From: Candidatus Zhuqueibacterota bacterium
GTDB taxonomy: Bacteria; Zhuqueibacterota; Zhuqueibacteria; Residuimicrobiales; Residuimicrobiaceae
Direction of reading: 5' to 3'
DNA: 51,834 nt
Assembly (NCBI GenBank): GCA_963169875.1
Contig: CAUJEL010000023.1
Coordinates: 1-51,834 of the forward strand
The position numbers and the translations under genes were made by a program. This document shows positions 1 to 8,901 of this stretch, piece by piece (positions within the stretch are counted from its first letter, which is position 1; each line of letters starts with the position of its first letter). A model generated the notes under the pieces. The model was not told the origin of the DNA, searched no databases, and saw only the letters and a list, made by a program, of their open reading frames with translations.

Positions 1-478
1 CGTCGCGGCTGCCCTGCACGCCGGGATAATCGTACATCCAATGTATTGGCCATGTCTCACGGATATTGCTCATGGCGACCGACTGCTGTGCTTCAGGCAA
101 TAAATTGTTATAATATCCAGGCAGCGGTTCCCAGCTATAAGTATAAGCGCCTGTAGGATTTTCATCCAGATTATAGGGATCACTAAAACTTTCAGTAAAG
201 ATATAATACTGACTCGATTTTTCATCGACAATGCGCGCCCCCGCAAACATGACGAATTCAAGTCCGTATTCATTCCCGCTTCCTTTGGGCCATTCCATAC
301 TGGGCTTTTCAGTCCGGTGGCCAAGGTTGCCATAATTGCCAAAGCGGGTCCGAACCAGATTGCCATTATGAACGCCCGTCACGCGATTTTCTACGAGTTC
401 AAGATGTTGGGCGGATGCTGGTCGTAAAATCGCGATTAAAAAACAGATCCCAAACAGATATCGAAGACGACGGCTCAT
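1..478 (-). CDS. Exported protein, N-terminal part (runs off the left edge)
   Basis: An open frame reads leftward from ATG at 478 to the window edge with no stop, giving about 159 residues. It begins with a signal peptide (MSRRLRYLFGICFLIAILRP, then ASAQ), so the protein is exported. The mature start is rich in Gly, Asn and Tyr (NRVTGVHNGNLVRTRFGNYG, later PSMEWPKGSGNEYG). I recognise this only as resembling the beginnings of long hypothetical surface proteins in KSB1/Calditrichota-type genomes; the function is unknown and the C-terminus lies outside the window. A GAGGAAAG stretch lies upstream of the ATG. The stop of the BNR gene is only 13 bases upstream, so this is probably the last visible gene of the same minus-strand operon. 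Confidence 0.75.
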   Translation of the reverse strand, partial: MSRRLRYLFGICFLIAILRPASAQHLELVENRVTGVHNGNLVRTRFGNYGNLGHRTEKPSMEWPKGSGNEYGLEFVMFAGARIVDEKSSQYYIFTESFSDPYNLDENPTGAYTYSWEPLPGYYNNLLPEAQQSVAMSNIRETWPIHWMYDYPGVQGSRD

Positions 479-491
479 CTCAACACTTTCC

Positions 492-2909
492 TCACCGCAC
501 GAGAATCATTTTTTTGGTTTGGACGCTGCCAGCCATTTGTAACCGGTACACATACACACCTGAAGGCGCCATTTCATCAGATGCGGACCTTCCATCCCAG
601 ATTTGACTATAATGGCCCCATGATTTGATCTCGTGTAAAAGATGTCGGACCAGCTGCCCGTGAATATTATAAACATCAATCGTGACCTCTCCTGACTTGG
701 GCAGATAAAAAGAGATGGTGGTGCTGGCGTTGAATGGATTCGGATAATTTTGTTGTAAGACCGGGTTTTGCGGGAATTGAGCGTATTGGTTTTTCTCAAC
801 CCCGGTATCATCTCCGGGCAGAACCAGCAAATATTCATAATCCCAGGGCGGCGACTGTGGTTTGATCATGCGCGTTCCCGGGCCTTCCTCTTCTTCAAAA
901 TAGTAATGCAGACATGCGTAACCAGTGCCCTGCGCATCAAAATAGAGATGCCTTATCGGACCGTGCTGGTAGCGCAGAGGAACTGGCTGCCAGGTTTCAC
1001 CTCCATCATTTGTGAAGAGCAAGCCGTTTTCATAACCAGCCCAACCTTCCTGTTGATTTTTGAAGGCAATTGTATAGATAGTCTCTTGAGTTCCGCTGTT
1101 GGTTTTGCGCCAGGTTTCACCGCTGTCCGTGGATTTGAGGATTCTGCCAAATTCGCCCGTGACGAATCCGGTATCCGCTGAAATGAAATGTATTCCCCAG
1201 AGATCATCTGCGACACCACTATAGATATTTTTCCAGCTCAGTCCGGCGTCCGTGGTCTTTAACATGTTGCCATCGCTGCCAATGATAAATCCGATGCGGT
1301 TGTCGACGAAAAAGTGGTTATTAATCATGGGATTGGAGGCGTCAAATGGCGAGAGTTGGTTCCACAGGCCTGAAATCTCGATCTTTTGAAAAGAGCGGGC
1401 GCCATCTGAACTGTAATAGTAAATAAACGACACGGCCTGTGTTGATCCATTTGTCTTTATTTCCAGCATGTACGAAATCACGCTATCCGGACTCAGAAAA
1501 TACAGCCGCCATGGAGGAAAGGCTGTGATAGGGCCATACAACTGATGCCAGGTTTGCCCCCTGTCAATCGATTCAAACATATAGTAGAAATTAGAGGGTG
1601 GTGTTTCAAAATATTCCCATAATAATTCGTCGATGGAAAATCCAGGTCTTGCATGCAAATCAGGATGAATCATTGCGCCGCCCGAATCCCTGAATTCAGG
1701 TTCCAGGTTCTGCCAGGTGCGTCCATAATCTGATGATCGTAGCCATACCCTGTTTTTTTGAATTTGATCGATCTTGCTGGTCAGCAGAATACCGTTTCCA
1801 ACGAACCTTAATCCATCAAAACCCCGCTGCGCTGCATTGGGGAACTCCCAGGATTGTCCGCCATCCTGCGAGACCATAAATTCGCCGCGACTGGCATTTT
1901 TAATCACTTTATTCGGAGTGATAAAAAAGAAACGTCCATCATGCGCCATGACCTCATAATGGGCAGGGATAATGCTCTGCCAGGTTTTACCATAATCACG
2001 CGAATAGTAGGGTCCGTTAGGCATGGGGGAGCCGGCGGCATCGTAGCCAGTACTCTGCGTGAATAATCCATGCCCAAACTCATCGAAATAGAGTTGCTCG
2101 ATGCTGGTTGAGCTGCCGCTTTTGATCGATAAATCCTCATACTGCGTGCTTACTATCTGGAGTTCCAGCCAGGAATTGCCTCCATCTGGCGTATGCAAGA
2201 GTACGGGTCTGGTCAAATAATCCGAAATAATCTTGCTGCCGCCGATCCAGCCTTTTTGTTCGTCGAGGAAAAAAACATCATTAAAATGATAAATATATTT
2301 AGCATTCAATAATTCGGGAGAAAGCTTTTCCCAGAAAGCTCCGCTATTGCGGCTGAGCAGCCAGGTACGATTTTTCCCTGTGATGCAAAATGACGAATCG
2401 TTGATTCTGGCAATGCCTTTAAGCTCCTCACGCGAATTGCTGATTTGCTGCTGCCAGGTTTCACCACCATCATTGGAATGGAGTATCAGCCCTTTCTCGC
2501 CGATTATCCATCCATGCAGACTGTCACTGAAGATAACGCGGTTCAGATTATTGGTATAACGAATGATCTTTTGCTCCCATCTTTCTCCGCCATCGCCGGA
2601 TTTTAAAATTAAGCCATTTTGTCCGACAATGAAACCCGTTCTCATGGATACAAAAAAGACATCGCGCAACGGAGTGAGCCAGTGAATGGGGATTATCCGC
2701 CAGGTTGTGCCGCCATCTGAGGTTTTTTGAATAGTCCCATAGTCACCAACAGACCAACCTGTATGCGCGTCCACGAAAAAAAGACCGCTCATTTGATTGG
2801 TGGTTGCACCTGGCGGCAGTATCTGCTGCCAATTGCCCTGGGCATTAAGGTTCGCCGCTACAAGAGCTGACATGAAGAAAACGGCCGTTTGCAACATACG
2901 AATGAACAT
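492..2909 (-). CDS. BNR/YCF48-like repeat protein with T9SS type A sorting domain
   Basis: Secreted protein of about 805 residues. After a signal peptide (MFIRMLQTAVFFMSALVAAN) come many beta-propeller repeats of the YCF48/BNR/sortilin type, recognisable by the recurrent TxDGGxTW, SxDGGExW and TGxxxGxILKSTDSGETW motifs. The last ~80 residues are a T9SS sorting domain: NYPNPFN, then VTIDVYNIHGQLV, a Trp-Asp-Gly-Arg turn, and GVYVYRLQ...KKMILVR. It is therefore predicted to cross the outer membrane by type IX secretion and stay at the cell surface. I chose ATG 2909 because it leaves a clean signal peptide; the frame extends to 2966, which would put a charged stretch before it and overlap the previous gene. 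It lies directly downstream of the PorV-like gene. The ligand is unknown. Confidence 0.87.
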   Translation of the reverse strand: MFIRMLQTAVFFMSALVAANLNAQGNWQQILPPGATTNQMSGLFFVDAHTGWSVGDYGTIQKTSDGGTTWRIIPIHWLTPLRDVFFVSMRTGFIVGQNGLILKSGDGGERWEQKIIRYTNNLNRVIFSDSLHGWIIGEKGLILHSNDGGETWQQQISNSREELKGIARINDSSFCITGKNRTWLLSRNSGAFWEKLSPELLNAKYIYHFNDVFFLDEQKGWIGGSKIISDYLTRPVLLHTPDGGNSWLELQIVSTQYEDLSIKSGSSTSIEQLYFDEFGHGLFTQSTGYDAAGSPMPNGPYYSRDYGKTWQSIIPAHYEVMAHDGRFFFITPNKVIKNASRGEFMVSQDGGQSWEFPNAAQRGFDGLRFVGNGILLTSKIDQIQKNRVWLRSSDYGRTWQNLEPEFRDSGGAMIHPDLHARPGFSIDELLWEYFETPPSNFYYMFESIDRGQTWHQLYGPITAFPPWRLYFLSPDSVISYMLEIKTNGSTQAVSFIYYYSSDGARSFQKIEISGLWNQLSPFDASNPMINNHFFVDNRIGFIIGSDGNMLKTTDAGLSWKNIYSGVADDLWGIHFISADTGFVTGEFGRILKSTDSGETWRKTNSGTQETIYTIAFKNQQEGWAGYENGLLFTNDGGETWQPVPLRYQHGPIRHLYFDAQGTGYACLHYYFEEEEGPGTRMIKPQSPPWDYEYLLVLPGDDTGVEKNQYAQFPQNPVLQQNYPNPFNASTTISFYLPKSGEVTIDVYNIHGQLVRHLLHEIKSWGHYSQIWDGRSASDEMAPSGVYVYRLQMAGSVQTKKMILVR

Positions 2910-2949
2910 TGGTGAACCCCATCTCGTTACTAATATCGCCTTATCCTTT

Positions 2950-3981
2950 TTAGAATCGTATTCCACAGCTTAAGCGATTGACATTTTCCAGTATGCCATG
3001 AGATTGATAAGCATAATCCAGCATCATCAGAGCGCCGCCTGCGTAGATTTTGAGTCCTGCGCCCATGGACAGGCCGCTGCTCTCCTGAAAATCCTTTTCC
3101 AGAAGAGATCCGTACCCCGCACGCAAGGCATAAGTGCCCATGAAAACGTATTCGGCGCCGGCATTCAAGCTTTCGCTGTTATTCGCTGGGTGCAACAAAT
3201 CAATGGCTGTAGTGAAGGAATTACGCTTTGATTCAAATACTTTTAGCGCCAGTCCAAACCGGAACAGTAGTGGCAATGAGAAGGCATCGGTATCCAATTG
3301 CGCCGGCAATTGTGAACTCGAATAGTGATTTTCGTCAACATCAATTTTTTGGGCCAGGCTCCTGCCCCGCAAACGCAGATCTGACCCAAAATTGGCAATC
3401 TGCACGCCCAGTGTGAGCCGCTTGAAGAAGGACGGGTTGTATAAGGCACCCAAATCAACGGCGCCTGCGGAAGCAGAGGAATTATAGATTTGTTGATGAA
3501 TATACTTGGCGGTAAAACCCATCACGAATTGATCCGTGAATTCATACGAATAGCTCAGCGCTAACGCCAAATCGGATGCAGAATAATAATCTCCGGTGCC
3601 TTCTGGCTGATCGATGGTGCGGACAACTTGATCCGGCATGCCAAGGTAGGTAACGCCAAGGCCGAAACCATGGCGGCCGGCAGATGCAACCGCGCCGGCA
3701 AATTCATGATAGATGTCCAGGAACCAGTCGCTATGATTAAGAATGATCTCCGTATGCTCGCAGCGGCTGATGCCAGCGGGATTCCAGTAGAGCGCTGATG
3801 CATCATCAGCTAATGCAGCGAACGCCCCGCCCATCGCAACAGCGCGGGCGCCGACGCCAATATTCAAAAAGGACGCGGATGTCGTGCCCACGTTACTGAC
3901 AGCCCCGTGATATCCCGCTGTCTGCGTCCAAGAATAATGACTCATCAAGAAGCAGCCGATGACAATGATCTTTATTCTCAT
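2950..3981 (-). CDS. PorV/PorQ-like outer-membrane beta-barrel protein
   Basis: About 343 residues. The family signature is near the N-terminus: FLNIGVGARAVAMGGAFAAL followed by ADDASALYWNPAGI, after a short signal peptide. The rest alternates like a transmembrane barrel (GLGVTYLGMP, LALSYSYEF, GAGLKIYAGG) and ends in an aromatic residue (CGIRF). PorV in Bacteroidota is the T9SS shuttle that carries cargo to the attachment complex; related PorQ-like proteins occur across the FCB group. Its place between a TonB receptor and a T9SS cargo gene fits such a role. The start is the ATG in a TGATG overlap with the upstream stop, with GGAGG seven bases before it; a GTG one codon earlier is possible. 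Whether it is a true PorV or another paralogue cannot be told from motifs. Confidence 0.85.
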   Translation of the reverse strand: MRIKIIVIGCFLMSHYSWTQTAGYHGAVSNVGTTSASFLNIGVGARAVAMGGAFAALADDASALYWNPAGISRCEHTEIILNHSDWFLDIYHEFAGAVASAGRHGFGLGVTYLGMPDQVVRTIDQPEGTGDYYSASDLALALSYSYEFTDQFVMGFTAKYIHQQIYNSSASAGAVDLGALYNPSFFKRLTLGVQIANFGSDLRLRGRSLAQKIDVDENHYSSSQLPAQLDTDAFSLPLLFRFGLALKVFESKRNSFTTAIDLLHPANNSESLNAGAEYVFMGTYALRAGYGSLLEKDFQESSGLSMGAGLKIYAGGALMMLDYAYQSHGILENVNRLSCGIRF

Positions 3982-6680
3982 CACTGTGCCTCCGCATTTT
4001 TATCGCCCAGTTTTACGGTCAAGCCCGCCATCACCAGACGGGGCGCGCTGTAAAAATCGGGCCGGCGATTGCCCAGTTGATAATTCAAGGTGTGAGTAAA
4101 ACCCGCCCTGCCGGTATCCGTGAATACATCGGTCTCATTCCTCGTGTCAAACAGATTGTAGATTTTGATGAACACGGCTGATGCAAAACCGCGGCTGCTC
4201 AGTGAATAATTGGCGTAGAGATCCGCATTGAAGGAATGAGGCTTACGCGCACTGTTTTCAAAAGCCGTTCGCAAAGCGCGATTCGGGTCTGTTGGCGTGT
4301 AAGGAAGTCCTGATCCTGCCTGCAAAACCAGGGTAATCCCACGGCCTTCGGACAAGGAATAGGTGAAGGAACCGTTCAGTGTATGGCGCTGGTCCCAATC
4401 GAGAGGCAACACCTGTTTTTCACTCTCGCGCGGCGGTGTGCCCTGATTGTCGGTATAAACCGCAAAGGGGTCCGAAGCATTTCCCCGCGCCAGCTGGTAA
4501 GTATAATCCAGATTGAGGGCCAAGCCCTGCACCGGTCTTTTTTCCAAGGCTATCATGAAACCGCGCACATTGCCATAATCCCGATTAATGTACCTGGCAT
4601 ACGCTTGACCGCCTTTCAGCCGTATGATCTCCTGGCCAAGCAAATTTTTGATATCTTTGAAATAGATAGCTGCATCCAGGGCCATATCATCAGCCAGCTC
4701 ATGCTGAATCCCCGCTTCCCAGCTAATGGTGGTTTCAGGTTTGAGATCAGGATTGCCCACCATGGTTGAAAGTGATCCCAATTGGATCTCATATTCAGAA
4801 TTCCAATAGAGGGATTTGAAATCCGGTATTTGAGAAAAATGTCCGTATGAGAAATGAATGACGCCTCGATCTGAGATTGGAAATGCAAGGCCTGTCCTGG
4901 GGCTCCATTTTGTCTTGATGGATGCAGGCCGTCTCGGCGCCGACAGCATTCCGGACTCTTTTTGGTCCAGTATGGAAGGCAGTTCTCCGTGCGAATTGAA
5001 AGAGTCAAAACGTAATCCGGCGTTTACAACGATGTCCTTGTACTCGATTTTATCCTGAAAATAGAGGGATGCTTCTTGTGGCTTGTTGGTATACGCATCA
5101 CATCGTGGTGTGTTCTCATCGTCCAGAAAGGGGATAAATAGATTCTCGATTTTATTTTTCGGATCGTTGATGACCTGCGCAAAATAATAATCGATGTAAT
5201 ACCATTTGCTCTCAAAGCCAGTTTTGATGAGATGTAACGGATGCATCTGGGATGTAAAATCCATTTTTACTATATGGGTTGTATTTTTTGTCTGGCTGCG
5301 CACGTTGTCAGAAAAATCGGTCACATATTCCAGACCTTCCTGCAGGTTACGTTGATAAATTTGTTCTGTGGATAGCGCAGGGAATAGATAACGTTCATCA
5401 TAGGGATCAGAAAAAAGGCGTCGAATATTTTGCCGGTACAGTCGCGAAAAGTCACAGGAAATAAAGGATCTCTCAGACAGGATATAATCGATATGAAAGA
5501 AATGCGACTGAGCGGTGTTTCTCAATCTGCTGTTTGCATCAGGGAAGCGGGCAAAACGCTGGTCATAGATGCCCGCTTTTTCCATGTTTAAAAGGAAAGT
5601 ATAGCGAAACGGCATCCGCTTTTGAGGAGAAAAATGAATGCTTCCTTGCAGCAGGTTTCTTTCGGAGCCATTCATCGCCGCAAAGGTGGAATCCCCGGCA
5701 TGAGAATGAGAATTATAGATGGTATACCCCTGGCTGTGTGGATTTTTTTCGGGAATTGCGAATTCGCGGCAGCCATAAAGCCAGCCATCTGATTGTTCAC
5801 GGCGCCCGGTGAGAAAAAATGTTCCATCCCACAGCCCCAATGGCCCGGAAAAAATCCCGACCAAATTTTTTACTGCAAAAGGGGAGAGGTCCTCGATATG
5901 ATAAAAGAGCGCTTTCCCCCTGCTGAGATAGTCCCCCATATAGGTCGACAACTCGGCCTGGAAATGGTCATTTCCTTTTCTGGTTATGATATTGACGATG
6001 CCCGATTGAGCTTGACCATATTCGGCATTAAAAGTGCCCGCAATAACCTGCAATTCTTGAATACCCAAATTATCTACTTCGATGGCTGCCTGCCGGTCAA
6101 AGCCATCCGTAACTGGCACGCCATCTACAAGATAAGCCACCTCTGTTGCCCTTCCGCCGCGCACATGCAGTGCGCCCTTGCTGTCTTTGGTGATGCCGGG
6201 CTGCAATGACAGCAGATGCTCCATTTCTTCTGATGGCAATTCTGAAATCCGATTCTTCAAAAGAGTGGTGCTGGTAAAAGTCAGATCCTTTTGGATGAGC
6301 GGTTTTACAGCACGAATGGTGACACGCTCGCCCTCGATAATGGTTTGTTTAAGAGCAACATCAAGCTGGCTGGTCTGATCGGAAGCGACAGTCACGTTGT
6401 TAATTACTTGCGATTCGTATCCAAGCAGTCGAAATTTAATGGTATAGATACCAGGAGGAACAAGGAGGAGTTGGTAGCGGCCGTTAACATCAGTGATGGC
6501 TCCCAAAGCAGTGCCGGTGATGGTGATCTGTACCCCTGGCAGGGGGTTGCGTGTAACGGCATCTCTGATTTGACCATTAATTTTTCCGCTGGTGCCGGCG
6601 AATAATTCAAAATTTAGTATCAAAAGCACAATAAGCCAACAGCAACCAACGCGGACAAGATTAATCGCGCTCCACTTCAA
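3981..6680 (-). CDS. TonB-dependent receptor with N-terminal carboxypeptidase-like domain
   Basis: 899 residues. Signal peptide, then a CarboxypepD_reg-like/CNA-B fold (about residues 30-115: GKINGQIRDAVTRNPLPGVQ, GRYQLLLVPPGIYTIKFRLLGY), a plug domain (LSLQPGITKDSKGALHVRGG, VDGVPVTDGFDR, NAEYGQAQSGIVNIITRKG) and a 22-strand-type barrel (GIQHELADDMALDAAIYFKD, QRHTLNGSFTYSL). It would bring a large ligand across the outer membrane using TonB energy, or act as a surface receptor; the substrate is unknown and no SusD partner is present. The start is TTG at 6680, preceded by AGGGG at suitable spacing; there is no ATG near the signal peptide. It is the first gene of the operon with the PorV-like and BNR genes. 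Confidence 0.9.
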   Translation of the reverse strand: MKWSAINLVRVGCCWLIVLLILNFELFAGTSGKINGQIRDAVTRNPLPGVQITITGTALGAITDVNGRYQLLLVPPGIYTIKFRLLGYESQVINNVTVASDQTSQLDVALKQTIIEGERVTIRAVKPLIQKDLTFTSTTLLKNRISELPSEEMEHLLSLQPGITKDSKGALHVRGGRATEVAYLVDGVPVTDGFDRQAAIEVDNLGIQELQVIAGTFNAEYGQAQSGIVNIITRKGNDHFQAELSTYMGDYLSRGKALFYHIEDLSPFAVKNLVGIFSGPLGLWDGTFFLTGRREQSDGWLYGCREFAIPEKNPHSQGYTIYNSHSHAGDSTFAAMNGSERNLLQGSIHFSPQKRMPFRYTFLLNMEKAGIYDQRFARFPDANSRLRNTAQSHFFHIDYILSERSFISCDFSRLYRQNIRRLFSDPYDERYLFPALSTEQIYQRNLQEGLEYVTDFSDNVRSQTKNTTHIVKMDFTSQMHPLHLIKTGFESKWYYIDYYFAQVINDPKNKIENLFIPFLDDENTPRCDAYTNKPQEASLYFQDKIEYKDIVVNAGLRFDSFNSHGELPSILDQKESGMLSAPRRPASIKTKWSPRTGLAFPISDRGVIHFSYGHFSQIPDFKSLYWNSEYEIQLGSLSTMVGNPDLKPETTISWEAGIQHELADDMALDAAIYFKDIKNLLGQEIIRLKGGQAYARYINRDYGNVRGFMIALEKRPVQGLALNLDYTYQLARGNASDPFAVYTDNQGTPPRESEKQVLPLDWDQRHTLNGSFTYSLSEGRGITLVLQAGSGLPYTPTDPNRALRTAFENSARKPHSFNADLYANYSLSSRGFASAVFIKIYNLFDTRNETDVFTDTGRAGFTHTLNYQLGNRRPDFYSAPRLVMAGLTVKLGDKNAEAQ

Positions 6681-6735
6681 ATCGCACCCCTATGCAGGCT
6701 TATGGGAAAGAATAACTTCTTACAAAATAATTATT

Positions 6736-8004
6736 TCACTCAAAGATAATATTAGTAATAATTGTAAACTTATTTTTTAACCTTAGTAGATCAGCGGGGA
6801 TATCTTTAGATAAATAATGCTTTTTAACTTCATTTATCATGCATTTATGCTTATAATTCTTAATTTCATTTATAAAAGTATCTGTTTTATCTAGATATAA
6901 CTTTTGAGCTAATCGGTATTCATATTCCTCATTCTTAATAATATCTAAATAACAATTAATATCTTCTTTTGTTTTTACCAATCTCTTAACTGGAAGATAT
7001 TTATAATAATTAATGAAATTACCTACTGTTATAAACGTATCAAGACCTGCAATATTAATTTTCATTAAAGTGTCAATAATGCAACAGTGTAATGCATTGT
7101 CAATATTTTCTTTCATAAGATTAATTGTTTCTACAAAACCAGCAAATTTACTAATGTTTTTTTCGTTTTTAATCGTGATCACATCTGATGAGATTTTTTC
7201 TTCATGTGCTTTTTCGATTTCTTTCCTTTTTTGAATTTTAAGGCTGGCTAATATTTTTTGTAGGTTTTCTTGACCTTCGGCCTCGCAATTTAATGAATCA
7301 GCTATTTTAAGTACATAGCAAACTTTATCACCGAGCAGAATCGGTTTTGTTATTTCCCCAATTTTTAGATGATAAATTTCATCATTCACAGCCTTAGAAA
7401 ACAGCAAAAATGGGTAAATAATATCTTGGTCCACAATTTTTATATTTCTCAGGGCACAGCTATCACTCATAATTTTTTGAAATGTTTTTAAATCTAGGCT
7501 ATAATTCACACTATCAATTTTGAGTAGACTTTCCAGAATTATTTTTGGTATAATTATATACTTCGCTTTTACAATCCTTTTTCTTTTCATTTTTGCTTCT
7601 TGTAACTCGTCGGTCGAAATTTTTACTTTTTTTTCAATAATTTCTTGATAAAGTGGGCCGTGTTTCTGAACCAGTAAAAATCGTGAGGTCCTCACAACCC
7701 TTTCATTTATTGAAGTAACATTATCAATTTTCTTATCATATGCATCAGCCAAGAAATACGTGTCATTTATAAACTCATTGATGCCATTATTAATAATTTC
7801 TTTTTCGTTTAAAAGGGATGAAATTTTGTGTTTTTCTATGTAAGCATCCAAATAGCTTTTCAGTTCATACAATGTTCTTTCAGCATTTCCAATTTTTAAA
7901 ATAATAGAAGATTCAGCAGGCACACTGCAGTCCTGTTCTTGCATATTAATACTTGATAAAATTAAAAATGCAGCTAATATATTAATCTTGATAATTACGT
8001 TCAT
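6736..8004 (-). CDS. PpiC/SurA-like peptidyl-prolyl isomerase-family protein, AT-rich
   Basis: About 422 residues with a signal peptide (MNVIIKINILAAFLILSSIN). The arrangement resembles SurA/PrsA-type chaperones: a helical N-terminal part (LYELKSYLDAYIEKH, NGINEFINDTYFLADAY), then a parvulin-like segment starting VKAKYIIIP and containing FLLFSKAVNDEIYHLKIGEI and TKPILLGDKVCYVLKIAD, which match the 'low threshold...G-ei-s-pv-...-y-il-i' pattern of PpiC domains. A helical C-terminus follows. The similarity is weak, so a parvulin-like fold without catalysis is possible. The frame continues upstream to a TTG at 8055, but ATG 8004 gives the signal peptide. Base composition is much richer in A+T than in neighbouring genes, a sign of different origin. 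It may assist folding of the small secreted protein encoded upstream. Confidence 0.6.
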   Translation of the reverse strand: MNVIIKINILAAFLILSSINMQEQDCSVPAESSIILKIGNAERTLYELKSYLDAYIEKHKISSLLNEKEIINNGINEFINDTYFLADAYDKKIDNVTSINERVVRTSRFLLVQKHGPLYQEIIEKKVKISTDELQEAKMKRKRIVKAKYIIIPKIILESLLKIDSVNYSLDLKTFQKIMSDSCALRNIKIVDQDIIYPFLLFSKAVNDEIYHLKIGEITKPILLGDKVCYVLKIADSLNCEAEGQENLQKILASLKIQKRKEIEKAHEEKISSDVITIKNEKNISKFAGFVETINLMKENIDNALHCCIIDTLMKINIAGLDTFITVGNFINYYKYLPVKRLVKTKEDINCYLDIIKNEEYEYRLAQKLYLDKTDTFINEIKNYKHKCMINEVKKHYLSKDIPADLLRLKNKFTIITNIIFE

Positions 8005-8077
8005 GGCTTGCTTACAAAGATTAAGATTGGTTTTGATTAAAATCTTGTGTGACAATACGCAAATTTTTAAATATGAC

Positions 8078-8095
8078 GGGATAATTCATATCATG
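8078..8095. repeat. Left arm of perfect 18-bp inverted repeat
   Basis: GGGATAATTCATATCATG here is the exact reverse complement of 8517-8534. The two arms enclose the small secreted protein gene and its ribosome-binding site. The match stops sharply at both ends: the flanking bases do not pair. Confidence 0.9.
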
Positions 8096-8116
8096 CATAA
8101 TTTATGAAATTATAAA

Positions 8117-8503
8117 TCAATTGGTAACTGAAAGACCTGCAATAGCATAATTGCTTCCGCCGCTGTAAGCATCAACTCTTAATGTAACGTAGACATACCC
8201 ATAATCATACTCGCCACCGGCATGATTGTAATCTTCATCGGATCCTGTACCTGCAGGTCCACCCCAAGTTCCTATCTGCACATGAATAATGGTTGCGTTA
8301 TCATAAGTTCCATTTGCTATCGCAACTCCATTAACAGCCTCAACCCAACCATGGAAAATAAGCAAACCATCAGCATAAAAACCTTCAAAATATTCAGTTG
8401 GATCACCAAAGGATTCGATTTCTTTAAAATAACTAACTGCATAGCAATTTGATAATGTCATAAATAGAATAATAAGAAGGAACCGCGTTAAATTATTTTT
8501 CAT
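8117..8503 (-). CDS. Small secreted protein, unknown function
   Basis: 128 residues: signal peptide (MKNNLTRFLLIILFMTLSNC, then YA), followed by an acidic, Gly/Tyr-rich mature part of about 105 residues with predicted beta-strands (IIHVQIGTWGG, YDYGYVYVTLRVDAYSGG, YAIAGLSVTN). I recognise no family. The 'SNC' could suggest a lipobox, but a cut after CYA is equally likely. The start is ATG 8503, fixed by GGAGGG about five bases upstream; the in-frame TTG four codons earlier would overlap that site. The gene is AT-rich like the downstream PpiC-like gene and lies inside an 18-bp perfect inverted repeat. Confidence 0.7.
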   Translation of the reverse strand: MKNNLTRFLLIILFMTLSNCYAVSYFKEIESFGDPTEYFEGFYADGLLIFHGWVEAVNGVAIANGTYDNATIIHVQIGTWGGPAGTGSDEDYNHAGGEYDYGYVYVTLRVDAYSGGSNYAIAGLSVTN

Positions 8504-8516
8504 GATACCCTCCAAT

Positions 8517-8534
8517 CATGATATGAATTATCCC
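8517..8534. repeat. Right arm of perfect 18-bp inverted repeat
   Basis: CATGATATGAATTATCCC, exact reverse complement of 8078-8095. It lies 13 bases upstream of the start codon of the small secreted protein gene, just outside the GGAGGG ribosome-binding site. It could be a recombination site, an element end, or an operator; each arm contains a loose GATA-N5-TATC dyad. Confidence 0.9.
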
Positions 8535-8901
8535 TTTTTTTTCAGTATTTTGATGATGCCCCTTAAATAAGGATAAAAAAAATATATTAATTTTCAAAGT
8601 AGTTTTTAGGCTATATTTTTTGTACACAATTAAAACATTGAGAAAGATTGTTTTAGCCCTGCATAAATATCAGACGGAGAAAATTTCATGCAATAAATAA
8701 AACCAATAGATATTTTTAAATTTCGAGTAATCCATTTTACGCCTTATTGAATAATATACCAAGTCATAGATTTAAAAGTTTATGTCCATTTTGTTTTTAT
8801 CTGAAGACATAAATTACAGGAATTGCTTGAAAAAAGATTTTACATCATCACTCGCTGTGCTGCTAAGCGTCTTATGGTATGCAAAGCAGTGCCTGGCACT
8901 G
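8535..8901. other. AT-rich intergenic stretch without recognisable gene
   Basis: About 370 bases of AT-rich DNA between the small secreted protein and the phosphatase. The only open frame (8782-8991 plus) overlaps the phosphatase end and has no family features. No clear terminator hairpin with a T-run was found. It probably holds the promoter of the minus-strand AT-rich genes, but I could not single out one promoter over the background. Confidence 0.5.
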
